This document shows, one piece after another, positions 26,730-35,455 of a DNA stretch of 42,662 nucleotides. Source of the DNA: Hyphomicrobium_A sp964620915 (GTDB lineage Bacteria > Pseudomonadota > Alphaproteobacteria > Rhizobiales > Hyphomicrobiaceae); the NCBI GenBank assembly GCA_964620915.1, contig CAZUKP010000027.1:1-42662 (forward strand), read 5' to 3'. Position 1 is the stretch's first letter. Every line of letters starts with the position of its first letter. Below the pieces are notes generated by a model. That model was given only the letters and a program-made list of their open reading frames with translations. It did not search any database and was not told the origin of the DNA. The position numbers were made by a program, and so were the translations under genes.

Positions 26730-27518
26730 ATGAACAGGCGGCGTCGCATCTACGAGGGCAAGGCAAAGGTGCTCTATGAGGGCCCTGAACCGGGCACGCT
26801 CATCCAACATTTCAAGGATGATGCGACCGCGTTCAATGCGCAGAAGCACGCGGTCATCGAGGGCAAAGGTGTCCTCAACAATCGCATCTCGGAATACCTC
26901 TTCACGCAGCTCAACGAGATCGGAGTGCCGACGCACTTTATCCGGCGACTCAACATGCGTGAGCAGCTCATTCGCGAAGTTGAAATCGTCCCGCTTGAGG
27001 TTGTTGTGCGCAACGTGGCGGCAGGATCGCTTTCAACCCGGCTCGGGCTGGAAGAAGGCATGCAACTGCCGCGCTCGATCATTGAATTCTATTACAAGGC
27101 CGATGCCTTGAACGATCCGATGGTGTCCGAGGAGCACATTACGGCGTTCGGCTGGGCGGCGCCCCACGAAATCGACGAGATCATGCAGCTTGCGGTGCGC
27201 GTCAACGACTTCCTCGTCGGACTCTTCCTGGGCATCGGCATCCGCCTCGTCGACTTCAAGATGGAGTTCGGGCGGCTTTGGGACAATGAACAGGTGCGCA
27301 TCGTGTTGGCGGACGAGATCAGTCCTGATTGCTGCCGCTTGTGGGACATCGCAACCTCCGACAAGCTCGATAAGGATCGCTTCCGCCGCGACATGGGTGG
27401 TCTGTTGGAGGCCTACCAAGAGGTGGCGCGCCGCTTGGGCGTGTTTGCTGACAACCGGCCGGCCAAGGGCATGGGACCTGTCCTCGTTGCCTCCAACCCT
27501 GAGGCAAAGCCGAATTGA
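26730..27518 (+). CDS. purC: SAICAR synthetase
   Basis: Joins aspartate to CAIR in de novo purine synthesis. 262 residues from ATG 26730, with AAAGG just upstream. Visible: RRIYEGKAKVLYEG at the N-terminus, KDDATAFNAQKH, EVVVRNVAAGSL, DFKMEFG, and the DEISPDCCRLWD signature. First of purC-purS-purQ, with 87 and 22-base gaps. Confidence 0.96.
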   Translation: MNRRRRIYEGKAKVLYEGPEPGTLIQHFKDDATAFNAQKHAVIEGKGVLNNRISEYLFTQLNEIGVPTHFIRRLNMREQLIREVEIVPLEVVVRNVAAGSLSTRLGLEEGMQLPRSIIEFYYKADALNDPMVSEEHITAFGWAAPHEIDEIMQLAVRVNDFLVGLFLGIGIRLVDFKMEFGRLWDNEQVRIVLADEISPDCCRLWDIATSDKLDKDRFRRDMGGLLEAYQEVARRLGVFADNRPAKGMGPVLVASNPEAKPN

Positions 27519-27605
27519 AAGCGTAGCGAGCAACCAATGCTTGAGGTTGTCGCGGGCTCCGGTTTCGGAGTTCCTCATGACTGACTGCCTGTTCCGAGAG
27601 GCCCA

Positions 27606-27854
27606 ATGAAAGCCCGCATCAAGATCACCCTCAAGAACGGCGTCCTCGATCCGCAAGGAAAGGCGATCCAGCACGCGGTCGCAGCCCTGGGCATTCCCGG
27701 CGTCGAGGACGTGCGACAAGGCAAGTACATCGAGGTGGTCTTGGCCGAGAAGACCGAGGAGAAGGCCCGCGAAGCGGTTGAGCGCATGTGCAAAGACCTG
27801 CTCGCCAACACCGTGATTGAGAACTACAGCTACGAGCTTGTAGAAACGCCCTAA
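27606..27854 (+). CDS. purS: FGAM synthetase subunit PurS
   Basis: 82-residue small subunit that bridges PurL and PurQ and helps channel ammonia. It has the family profile: KARIKITLKNGVLDPQGKAI at the N-terminus, GVEDVRQGKYIEV, and the C-terminal LLANTVIENYSYEL. A possible start in the same frame is the ATG at 27606. It lies 22 bases upstream of purQ. Confidence 0.95.
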   Translation: MKARIKITLKNGVLDPQGKAIQHAVAALGIPGVEDVRQGKYIEVVLAEKTEEKAREAVERMCKDLLANTVIENYSYELVETP

Positions 27855-27876
27855 CGAATCGAGCGAACCTCAGCGC

Positions 27877-28581
27877 ATGCTACGCGCCTCCGTCATCGTC
27901 TTTCCCGGCTCCAACTGCGACCGCGATATCAAGGTCGCGATTGAGGATGTCACCGGCTTCCCCGTCAACATGGTGTGGCACGGCGACGCCACCGTACCTG
28001 CATCCGATATCATCGTGCTGCCAGGTGGGTTCTCTTATGGCGACTATCTTAGATGCGGCGCCATGGCGGCCCACTCGCCGATCATGCGCGACGTCGTCGC
28101 CAAGGCGAAGGCCGGCACACCCGTCCTTGGCATCTGCAATGGCTTTCAGGTGCTGTGCGAGTCCGGCCTCCTACCCGGCGTGCTCATGCGCAATGCAAGC
28201 CTGAAGTTCGTCTGCCGCGACGTCTTGGTGCGCGTCGAAAATGACGAGACCTTCTTCACTAAGTGCTATCGCGATGACCTGGTGATTCGGATCCCTGTTG
28301 CCCATGCCGAAGGCAACTACTTTACCGACGAGGACACGCTTGATCGTCTCGAAGACGAAGGACGCATCGTCTTTCGCTACTGCGACGAGGAAGGTGAGGC
28401 GAGCGAGGCCGCTAACCCCAATGGGTCCCAGCGCAATATTGCCGGCATCTGTGATGAAACGGGCAAGATCCTCGGCATGATGCCACATCCAGAGCGCTTG
28501 CATGAGCTCGCCCTTGGTGGCTCGGATGGCCGTCGCATCCTGGAGAGCATCCTTGTCAGCCAGCTTGAGGCTTTCGGCTAG
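27877..28581 (+). CDS. purQ: FGAM synthetase glutaminase subunit PurQ
   Basis: Class I glutamine amidotransferase that supplies ammonia to PurL. 234 residues. Visible: VIVFPGSNCDRD at the start, LPGGFSYGDYLRCG, nucleophile Cys87 in GICNGFQ, and the catalytic His in MMPHPER near the C-terminus. Together with purS and purL (29385) it makes up the three-part FGAM synthetase of alphaproteobacteria; purL is separated from it by a gene on the opposite strand. Confidence 0.96.
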   Translation: MLRASVIVFPGSNCDRDIKVAIEDVTGFPVNMVWHGDATVPASDIIVLPGGFSYGDYLRCGAMAAHSPIMRDVVAKAKAGTPVLGICNGFQVLCESGLLPGVLMRNASLKFVCRDVLVRVENDETFFTKCYRDDLVIRIPVAHAEGNYFTDEDTLDRLEDEGRIVFRYCDEEGEASEAANPNGSQRNIAGICDETGKILGMMPHPERLHELALGGSDGRRILESILVSQLEAFG

Positions 28582-28610
28582 GCGAACAGGCTTCCAAGAC
28601 TGTGAGCAAG

Positions 28611-28640
28611 AAAAAAGGGCAGGAGATCTCTCTCCTGCCC
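28611..28640 (-). terminator. Intrinsic terminator of the secreted hypothetical gene
   Basis: A perfect ten-bp stem (GGGCAGGAGA, four-base loop, TCTCCTGCCC; 28617-28640) is followed on the minus strand by six T (28616-28611). It ends transcription from the minus-strand gene at 28672; it may also stop purQ read-through as a hairpin, but on the plus strand no T-run follows. Confidence 0.85.
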
Positions 28641-28671
28641 CGTAACGCTTGCGTGGCGTAACCAGTAAGAT

Positions 28672-29061
28672 CTACTTCCGCAACGGCGTGTAGGCGACCT
28701 GCTTGAGCGCCTCGACGCTCATTGCCGATGCACCAGGCGTGCAGCTGAACTGCAACGTGCGACCCTCGCCGGTGTCGAAACGGGCGGTCTTGCCCGAGTC
28801 GATCGCGGCAACGAACCGCGCCGGTGCGGTCTCGAGAATCTCCTCGCCCCTCAGCTCATCGCCAACAACGAGCGTCAACTGACACACGCCGCTCTGGGTC
28901 TGGAAGTATCCAACGGCGTGTTTGGCGCCCAAATGCAGGCTTACGGCCTGTAGCGGCTTGAAGCTTTCTGTGCTTGCTGCAGGTTCGGCACCCACCGCCC
29001 CTGTGAGGGCGGTCAAAGCAAGCACGATGGCAACGCTAGCGCTCCTCGTAATCGCGGACAT
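28672..29061 (-). CDS. Secreted hypothetical protein
   Basis: 129 residues from ATG 29059-29061, with AAGGAG eight bases upstream. Signal peptide SASVAIVLALTALTGAVGA, then a mature domain of mixed beta character: KPLQAVSLHLGAKHAVGYFQT, GVCQLTLVVGDEL, APARFVAAIDSGKTARFD, TLQFSCTPG. Two cysteines could pair. The family is not recognised. It sits between purQ and purL on the opposite strand. Confidence 0.75.
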   Translation of the reverse strand: MSAITRSASVAIVLALTALTGAVGAEPAASTESFKPLQAVSLHLGAKHAVGYFQTQSGVCQLTLVVGDELRGEEILETAPARFVAAIDSGKTARFDTGEGRTLQFSCTPGASAMSVEALKQVAYTPLRK

Positions 29062-29240
29062 GCTCCTGCTCCTTCTCATCATCTGTTTCAGCGGAACTGG
29101 CGGGCATGACAAAGGACTGGGGAAGCACCCGCTCAGCATGAGCAGGAACATAAGCCTCCGTTTTCTCTTGAGAAATAGGGTTCACCGCAATGCAGCATTG
29201 AGCGGTTTGCAGCGCGCAACTGTCGCGGGCCGAGCGTCTT

Positions 29241-29258
29241 CCCACCCATTTGGGTGGG
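29241..29258. promoter_or_regulatory. Perfect 7-bp palindrome upstream of purL
   Basis: CCCACCC-ATTT-GGGTGGG lies in the 323-base gap between the divergent starts of the secreted hypothetical gene and purL. A TATAAG at 29342-29347 could be the purL -10 element, with a weak -35 about 17 bases upstream. The palindrome may be an operator; this is inference. Confidence 0.35.
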
Positions 29259-29384
29259 TGCGCGATCCCGCTTCCTGCTCGCTAATCCTGCCGCCGCCTG
29301 TGCACAATTCGGCGCGGGGCGACAACGGCGCACCCGCTCGCTATAAGCGCACTGTTTTCCCCGAGTCCCCTAGAGCACGGCCTC

Positions 29385-31601
29385 ATGGACGCAACGCGCG
29401 AGACCACGTTTGAGATAACGCCAGAGATCGTGGCGGAACACGGGCTCTCAACAGAGGAATACCAGCGGCTTCTGAAAATTCTGGGTCGTACACCCAGTCT
29501 CACCGAGCTTGGTATCTTCTCCGTCATGTGGAGCGAGCACTGCTCCTACAAATCCTCGCGCGTGTGGCTAAAGACGCTTCCGACCACCGGCCCTCAGGTC
29601 ATCCAGGGGCCCGGAGAAAACGCGGGCGTCGTTGACCTGGGCGACGGACATGCCTGCGTCTTCAAGATGGAAAGTCACAACCACCCCAGCTACATCGAGC
29701 CCTATCAAGGCGCGGCAACGGGTGTCGGCGGCATCATGCGCGATGTCTTCACCATGGGCGCACGCCCCATCGCCAACTTGAATGCGTTGCGCTTTGGCGC
29801 ACCGGACCACCCCAAGACCCGCCACCTTGTCTCCGGCGTCGTTGCCGGCGTCGGCGGTTATGGCAACTGTGTCGGTGTGCCGACGATTGGCGGCGAGACC
29901 AACTTCGACGCCGGCTATAACAACAACATTCTCGTCAACGCGATGTGCTGCGGCCTCGCCCAGTCGGACCGCATTTTCTATTCGGCGGCAAAGGGCGTCG
30001 GGCTTCCCGTCGTCTATGTCGGCTCCAAAACCGGACGCGACGGCATTCACGGCGCAACGATGGCCTCGGCCGAGTTCGACGACAAATCAGATGAAAAACG
30101 CCCCACTGTCCAAGTCGGCGATCCCTTCACCGAAAAGCTCCTGATCGAAGCCTGCCTGGAACTGATGGCCGCGGACGCCATCATCGCGATCCAGGACATG
30201 GGCGCTGCCGGCCTCACGTCTTCGAGTTGCGAGATGGCCGACAAAGGAGGCGTCGGCATTGCCCTTGATCTCGATCGCGTTCCCCAGCGCGAAGACGGCA
30301 TGACCGCCTACGAGATGATGCTCTCCGAAAGCCAGGAGCGCATGCTGATCGTGCTGAAGCCCGACAGGCAGGCCGAGGCCGAAGCCATCTTCAAAAAGTG
30401 GGAGCTTGATTTTGCCGTCGTCGGAGAGACGACAGACACCGGCCGCATGGTCGTCACCCACAAAGGCCGTATCGAAGCCGATATTCCCGTCGCCACGCTC
30501 GCCAACTCCGCACCCCTTTACGAGCGCCCGTGGTTCCCCCCACCCAAGCCGAAAATGATTCTGCCTGAATGGGTGCCAGCTCCTGAGTCGATCCTCGGCA
30601 CCTTAAAGACATTGATGGGCGGCCCGCACTTGTCGTCTCGTCGCTGGGTGTGGGAGCAATACGATCACATGGTGATGGGCGACACCGTGCAGCGTCCCGG
30701 TGGCGATGCCGGCGTCGTGCGAATTCACGGAACGACGAAGGGCCTGGCGGTCACTTGCGACGTCACCCAGCGCTACGTCACCGCCGACCCCGAGATGGGC
30801 GCCAAACAGGCTGTCGTCGAAACGTGGCGCAATCTCATCGCCGTTGGCGCCGACCCACTCGCCATCACCGACAATCTCAACTTCGCCAATCCCGAGCGGC
30901 CCGAAGTCATGGGTCAGTTCGTTGGCGCGATAAAAGGCATGGGCGAGGCCTGCCGCGTCCTCGAATACCCCGTCGTCTCCGGCAACGTCTCGCTTTACAA
31001 CGAGACGAACGGCGTCGGTATTCCGCCAACGCCGGCGATTGGCGCCATCGGTCTCGTGCCCGACATCGCCCACCTTGCCGACCTGCGCCTCAAGCACGAC
31101 GGCAATCTGCTCGTCGCCATTGGCCGCGAGCACGGCCACCTTGGTCAGTCGCTCTATCAGGAACTCATCGCCGGCACGCTCGAAGGCACGCCGCCACCCG
31201 TCGACCTCGCCGACGAGATCAAGGCGGGCCGCCTCGTGCGCTCACTCATCCGCGAGGAAAAAGTCACCGCCGTCCATGACGTCTCAGATGGTGGGCTTCT
31301 CGTCGCCGTTGCCGAGATGGCCCTTGCCGGCAACATCGGGGTCGAACTGTTTGCCTACGAAGGCCGCTTGCCTGCGCATGCCGTCTGGTTTGGCGAGGAC
31401 CAAGGCCGCTACGTGCTTGCCGTCGATCCGATGCAAGCTGAAGAAGTGATGGAGCGCGCGCGCCTGCTCGCCTTGCCGGCCCGCATTATCGGGCGCACGG
31501 GCGGCGATGCTCTAGAGCTCAAGGGGGAGGAGGCGCTCGCGTTGGCCGATCTCAGAGAGACGCACGAGGCCTGGTTCGCGACCTACATGGCCGTCGGCTA
31601 G
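29385..31601 (+). CDS. purL: FGAM synthetase subunit PurL
   Basis: ATP-dependent subunit that converts FGAR to FGAM. 738 residues, the size of the small PurL of PurS/PurQ organisms. It has the linker and SHNHPSYIEPYQGAATGVGGI, with two AIRS-type halves: DMGAAGLTSSSCEMA in the first and HDVSDGGLLVAVAEMAL in the second. The start is ATG 29385; no strong Shine-Dalgarno is visible. Confidence 0.97.
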   Translation: MDATRETTFEITPEIVAEHGLSTEEYQRLLKILGRTPSLTELGIFSVMWSEHCSYKSSRVWLKTLPTTGPQVIQGPGENAGVVDLGDGHACVFKMESHNHPSYIEPYQGAATGVGGIMRDVFTMGARPIANLNALRFGAPDHPKTRHLVSGVVAGVGGYGNCVGVPTIGGETNFDAGYNNNILVNAMCCGLAQSDRIFYSAAKGVGLPVVYVGSKTGRDGIHGATMASAEFDDKSDEKRPTVQVGDPFTEKLLIEACLELMAADAIIAIQDMGAAGLTSSSCEMADKGGVGIALDLDRVPQREDGMTAYEMMLSESQERMLIVLKPDRQAEAEAIFKKWELDFAVVGETTDTGRMVVTHKGRIEADIPVATLANSAPLYERPWFPPPKPKMILPEWVPAPESILGTLKTLMGGPHLSSRRWVWEQYDHMVMGDTVQRPGGDAGVVRIHGTTKGLAVTCDVTQRYVTADPEMGAKQAVVETWRNLIAVGADPLAITDNLNFANPERPEVMGQFVGAIKGMGEACRVLEYPVVSGNVSLYNETNGVGIPPTPAIGAIGLVPDIAHLADLRLKHDGNLLVAIGREHGHLGQSLYQELIAGTLEGTPPPVDLADEIKAGRLVRSLIREEKVTAVHDVSDGGLLVAVAEMALAGNIGVELFAYEGRLPAHAVWFGEDQGRYVLAVDPMQAEEVMERARLLALPARIIGRTGGDALELKGEEALALADLRETHEAWFATYMAVG

Positions 31602-31797
31602 TCGTCTATGCCCGCATCCTTGACGCACCCCAGCCGCCCTGGCAGCGTATTTGCGTGATAATGACCTAAAAGGACGTTTTGAGCGGCCGGGCCGTCGGAA
31701 ACCTGACACTGCCTCGACAAGCCGCCCCCCCTACGGCGACCAGGCACGAGCACCTATATTAAGTTTCAAGAACGCGCATTTCAGGAGAAGCGACACC

Positions 31798-32034
31798 ATG
31801 GCCATGGATGCCAACGAGATCGAGCATCTCATCAAAGCCGCGTTCCCTGATGCGGCAATCGAAATCCGCGATCTGGCCGGTGATGGCGACCATTTCGCCG
31901 CTCACATCGTCAGTGGGGCCTTCAAGGGAAAAACGCGCGTTCAGCAACATCAGATGGTCTATGAGGCACTCGGCGGACGCATGGGCGATGCCCTCCACGC
32001 CCTGGCGTTGACGACCGCACCGACGCAAGATTGA
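31798..32034 (+). CDS. BolA-family protein
   Basis: 78 residues from ATG 31798, AGGAG at 31783-31787 upstream. BolA fold: NEIEHLIKAAFPDAAIEIRDL, GDGDHFAAHIVSGAF, the HQMVYEALGGRMG helix. The conserved histidine in GDHF and the invariant RVQQHQ are present. BolA proteins work with CGFS glutaredoxins in iron-sulfur assembly and iron sensing; grxD is the next gene, 72 bases downstream. Confidence 0.92.
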   Translation: MAMDANEIEHLIKAAFPDAAIEIRDLAGDGDHFAAHIVSGAFKGKTRVQQHQMVYEALGGRMGDALHALALTTAPTQD

Positions 32035-32106
32035 ATCTGTGTTGAGATGACACACATTGCGGGCACCCCCGCGCAACCGTTCAAGCTTAAGTAAGGAAGG
32101 ACCCAG

Positions 32107-32460
32107 ATGAGCCCCCAACAGGACGTGCAGGATTGGATCCGCAAGACCGTCGCGCAAAATGACGTCGTGCTCTTCTTGAAGGGGACGTCGCAGATGCCCC
32201 AATGCGGCTTTTCTGCGCAAGTCGCTCACATCCTCGGCCTCATGGGCGTCGAATACAAAGACATCAACGTGCTTGAGGACATGGGCATCCGCGAAGGCGT
32301 CAAGACGTTCTCGAACTGGCCGACCATTCCCCAGCTCTACGTCAAGGGCGAGTTCGTCGGCGGCTGTGACATCATCCGCGAGATGGTGGAGGCTGGAGAG
32401 CTGCAGCAGCTCCTCGACTCCAAGGGCGTCGCCTACGACAAATCCAAGAAGATCGCTTAG
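32107..32460 (+). CDS. grxD: Monothiol glutaredoxin (CGFS)
   Basis: 117 residues, thioredoxin fold. Active-site segment KGTSQMPQCGFS with a single active-site cysteine (CGFS), WPTIPQLYVKGEFVGGCDI with the cis-Pro glutathione-binding site and the GGCD motif. Such proteins carry a glutathione-bound [2Fe-2S] cluster and pair with BolA. ATG 32107 follows AAGGAAGG. Confidence 0.95.
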   Translation: MSPQQDVQDWIRKTVAQNDVVLFLKGTSQMPQCGFSAQVAHILGLMGVEYKDINVLEDMGIREGVKTFSNWPTIPQLYVKGEFVGGCDIIREMVEAGELQQLLDSKGVAYDKSKKIA

Positions 32461-32925
32461 CACTCTTGGTGTCGTCCTCGCTGACATGACGAGGACCCCA
32501 CTCATTGCTCCGTCACACAACCGTTGCAGGCGCCGGCACCCTCATCGTGCTGGCGTTCTTGCATGAGCATGCCGTGCGCACCTTCTTTCTGTCGCCGGAC
32601 CGGCCATCACCGGCTTGATAGCGCGGACGAAACAGAAAAGTCTGTCATCGGATAAAACCGAAAAGTCTGTCATCGGACAAAATGAGTCTTCCCGTGCTTC
32701 ATTTGCCGTTTTGAAACTGCCCGGTTATCGAAACGTTAGTCCCAGACAACGCGGCGACTATTCTGCACAAAGACGAAACTCCACAAGAATGCACTCATAA
32801 GACATGTCGACCGGCTCAATAGATTTGTCGCCATCCTGGTTTCCGGGTCATAGTAACGCGGTGGAATGATTCCACTTTCTGTTCTCAATGCATAAGGCGA
32901 CAAAGCTTTTTAAACCGGGGGAACT
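32461..32925. other. Intergenic region with a direct repeat, no gene
   Basis: No supported gene. It contains the 25-base tandem repeat (separate entry) and the upstream region of the lipoprotein gene (GGGGGAACT just before the start). Open frames such as 32615-32800 run across the repeat and are not protein-like. Confidence 0.5.
32635..32684 (+). repeat. Two tandem copies of a 25-base unit
   Basis: GAAAAGTCTGTCATCGGA-T-AAAAcc (32635-32659) is repeated as GAAAAGTCTGTCATCGGA-C-AAAAtg (32660-32684); the first 18 bases are identical. Only two copies and no spacers, so it is not a CRISPR. Such short end-repeats are seen at termini of IS21-type elements, but no transposase is near; a relic end is one possibility. 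Confidence 0.55.
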
Positions 32926-33507
32926 ATGAGAGCAGCCATTCTTGTTGTTCTAGCTGGCGCGTTGGCGGGATGCGCTGCAAAGCCGCTGGAAGTCGGAAGC
33001 ATAACATCGATCAAACCTCATAACGGCGCCACTGGAACGGATGTCTATGCCCATCAGCGTGCGGCTGGCGCAGACGTTCCCACTTTTGGCGGCGATCAAA
33101 TACTCGAGGTGCGAACTTACATCGACACGGAGGACGAAGGGCGTATCGAAACGGCAGGTGCAGATTGCACAGTTTCAGCCGGATCGTTTACGGCCTCAAT
33201 GATAACGCCGGCAAAAGTCCGCGTTCCGCTCTACCGCAATCAATCGGAAAGCTTATCCGTGCAATGCCACAAAGCTGGCTACAAGCAACGCATGATTACT
33301 CTGAAAGCATACGACAAAAAGAGAGCAGACCGGTTTCGAGGCATGACGTCGGCCGGGGCCGGCGGTGGCATCATTGGTGCTGTGACCACAGCCGCGGTCG
33401 CGGGAATTGTCGACGCCACAGCCGACAACTCAGAAAACGTCTGGCATTATCCGCCGGCGAGGATCGACCTTGAGCCCCTCGAGGAAAAGAAGTCCCCATC
33501 GACCTAG
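32926..33507 (+). CDS. Hypothetical lipoprotein
   Basis: 193 residues. A signal peptide (MRAAILVVLAGALAGC) ends in a lipobox LAGC, so the mature protein is acylated at Cys16. After it come a beta-rich region (GGDQILEVRTYIDTEDEG, DCTVSAGSFTASM, VRVPLYRNQSESLSVQC) and then a Gly/Ala-rich hydrophobic segment (SAGAGGGIIGAVTTAAVAGIVDA) resembling a glycine-zipper. A cysteine pair in the beta part may form a disulfide. The family is not assigned. ATG 32926 has GGGGG six bases upstream. Tail region is rich in Pro and Glu. Confidence 0.8.
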   Translation: MRAAILVVLAGALAGCAAKPLEVGSITSIKPHNGATGTDVYAHQRAAGADVPTFGGDQILEVRTYIDTEDEGRIETAGADCTVSAGSFTASMITPAKVRVPLYRNQSESLSVQCHKAGYKQRMITLKAYDKKRADRFRGMTSAGAGGGIIGAVTTAAVAGIVDATADNSENVWHYPPARIDLEPLEEKKSPST

Positions 33508-33873
33508 TAAAACGTTGGTCCAACCATCGCGCGGCAGGCAAGTTGCAGCAGCTGTTTGAGGTCACCCTCCCCCGTTCTTCATGGGGAGAGGGGTCATGGC
33601 GGAGCCATGCCTCCGGCATGGGTGAGGGGCAGAAACGCGCGCTGCGGCCTGCGGCTACTCTATCCCGTAGCCCTCTCGTCGTGCCTCGCTTCGCGGGTCG
33701 CGCAGCGTGTGACGCGCTGCTGTGAGCGGCCAATCAGATCCAAGAACAGAGATGTCGGCTTCGCAGAGAAAGCGGACGGCGCGACTGGCACTGCAATGGC
33801 GCATCGTGGCTGATCGAGAATGTCCGCTAAAGGGGGAGAGCAGTCCATCGACAAGAGCTGAGGCCAACGAAAG
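33508..33873. repeat. Intergenic palindromic repeat element, no gene
   Basis: The stretch 33561-33630 holds stacked palindromes: CTCCCCC…GGGGAG, CATGGCggaGCCATG, and CCATGCCtccGGCATGG. Such CACCCTCCCC…GTGAGGGGC sequences recur in intergenic DNA of Hyphomicrobiales. The rest of the gap contains no supported gene. Confidence 0.5.
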
Positions 33874-34017
33874 CTATTGCAGCTTCTCGACCAGCATCGA
33901 CCAGTAGTACTCCGCAGCGCCTTCGAAGGTGAGCTTCGGATCTTCGGACGAAGACATGCGGTGAATGCCCATCATCGCCTTTAGATACATCCCCTGCCCG
34001 TCGGCCTCGACGCTCAC
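33874..34017 (-). CDS. 47-residue ORF coupled to the MFS gene
   Basis: A GTG start (34015-34017) overlaps the MFS stop as GTGA, then runs 47 codons to TAG. The product has a protein-like composition: VEADGQGMYLKAMMGIHRM and DPKLTFEGAAEYYWSMLVEKLQ. No membrane helix is evident. The overlap suggests translational coupling to the transporter. A longer ATG frame from 34170 lies antisense-free but inside the MFS coding region in another frame and is probably a shadow. Confidence 0.5.
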   Translation of the reverse strand: MSVEADGQGMYLKAMMGIHRMSSSEDPKLTFEGAAEYYWSMLVEKLQ

Positions 34018-35267
34018 GCTCTCGTTGATGCCGTTGCCTTGCCGCCGCGGGCGCGTTGCAGCGCAGGGGCTGTCTCCGGCATCAGGAAGCCGAATAGCGC
34101 CGCGCCAATTACGGCCACGCCGGACAGGAACAGAAACCCGCTGGAATACCCTGCAAATTCTACAATCCATCCGGCAATCAGATTGCTAAGCGACGCCCCC
34201 ACGCCAATGAGAGTTGTCAACGCCCCTTGAGCCACGTTGAAGTGGCCCGTGCCTTGCGTGACATCGGCCAGTACCAAGAGGAAGATCACGCCGAATATGC
34301 CGTTCGCCAGTCCGTCGAGCGATTGCACCGCCACCAAGAAATAGTCGTTGTCCCAAAGTGTGTAGAGCACGCCGCGAATGGGCAGAATTGCGAAGGCGGC
34401 AAGAAACAGGACCTTTCGCCCCCAGATATCGGCCCGAGCGCCGCACAGCAGCGCCATCGGGATCATGAAGAACTGCGCTGCCACGATACATGCCGAGGTG
34501 AAGGCAAAACCCCACCCAGTGTCGCTGCCCAGCGCCAATTTTTGACTGACCAGCGGCAGCATCGCCGCGTTGGCAAAATGGAAGAGCACCACCGATGCCG
34601 CAAAGATCACGAGCCGCCGATCGCTCAGCAACGACAGGATACCCTCGGCGTGTCCAGTGTCTTTACCCGTTTCTTCGAGCCCGCCGCGCGCTAACTTGTG
34701 GTCAATGGCATTCCCATCGATCGACGCGATGCTAATCAGCATTCCAACTGACATCGCGGTGATCAACCAGAACACGCCCTCAGGCAGCCAGTAGATCGCG
34801 AGCGCCGCACCGCCAGCGGCGCCAAATACGTTGCCCGCATGGTTCCAGGCTTGGTTGGCGCTCGTTTGCGCAGTAAAGCGCTTCGGCCCAACCAAGCCGA
34901 GCGTCACCGCAGCAATCGCCGGTGCAATGAACGCACAAGCGATCCCGATGCCGACTTGTGCAGTGTAAACAACCCATGGTGGATCGTCGGTCAGCACAAT
35001 GAGGGCTGCCGAACTGCTAACCAAGATTGCGCTGATGGCGAGCACCGTGCGCTTCCAGTACGTGGCATCGATTAGTGCGCCCGCCGGGGTCTGAACTAGC
35101 ACCGTGGTGATCGAGCCAGCGGCAAGGGCCATGCCGATGCCACCCGGTTTCCAGTGGTAGGCAGAGAGCAAGTAGATCGCGAGGTAGGGACCTAGCCCTG
35201 AAATGACATCGCCAGCAAAGAAGTTGACCCCCAAGAGAGGTCGCTTCAAACCAGCCTTCGATGTCAT
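34014..35267 (-). CDS. MFS transporter
   Basis: 417 residues with twelve likely membrane helices in two six-helix halves separated by a hydrophilic loop around residues 195-220 (…HKLARGGLEETGKDTGHAEG…). The motif region after helix 2 (AGALIDATYWKR) matches the MFS GxLaDrxGrr position. Substrate unknown; drug or metabolite export is typical of such proteins. The start is ATG 35265-35267. It overlaps the 47-residue ORF at its end and is divergent from the ArsB/NhaD-type transporter. Confidence 0.88.
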   Translation of the reverse strand: MTSKAGLKRPLLGVNFFAGDVISGLGPYLAIYLLSAYHWKPGGIGMALAAGSITTVLVQTPAGALIDATYWKRTVLAISAILVSSSAALIVLTDDPPWVVYTAQVGIGIACAFIAPAIAAVTLGLVGPKRFTAQTSANQAWNHAGNVFGAAGGAALAIYWLPEGVFWLITAMSVGMLISIASIDGNAIDHKLARGGLEETGKDTGHAEGILSLLSDRRLVIFAASVVLFHFANAAMLPLVSQKLALGSDTGWGFAFTSACIVAAQFFMIPMALLCGARADIWGRKVLFLAAFAILPIRGVLYTLWDNDYFLVAVQSLDGLANGIFGVIFLLVLADVTQGTGHFNVAQGALTTLIGVGASLSNLIAGWIVEFAGYSSGFLFLSGVAVIGAALFGFLMPETAPALQRARGGKATASTRA

Positions 35268-35455
35268 CTTCGCTGTCCATGCAAGGACTTCGGAAACTTT
35301 CCCACGGCATAAATGAAGAATCTGAACGGAGCACTAACAAATACGTCTGCAGATGTTGCGCAGGACCATCGTTTGGGGGGTCGTCCTTCAAGAAGATTGC
35401 ACGTGCCGCACCTGACCTGCGCCGCAGCCGTGAGTGCCTGAACCCAATCGAGCCG

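Noticed and set aside
32635..32684. CRISPR-like repeat
   Set aside because: Only two copies directly adjacent without spacers; no cas genes.
34018..34170. Longer ATG-started version of the small ORF after the MFS gene
   Set aside because: It lies wholly inside the MFS coding sequence in another frame and is Arg/Pro-rich; the GTG overlap start is preferred.
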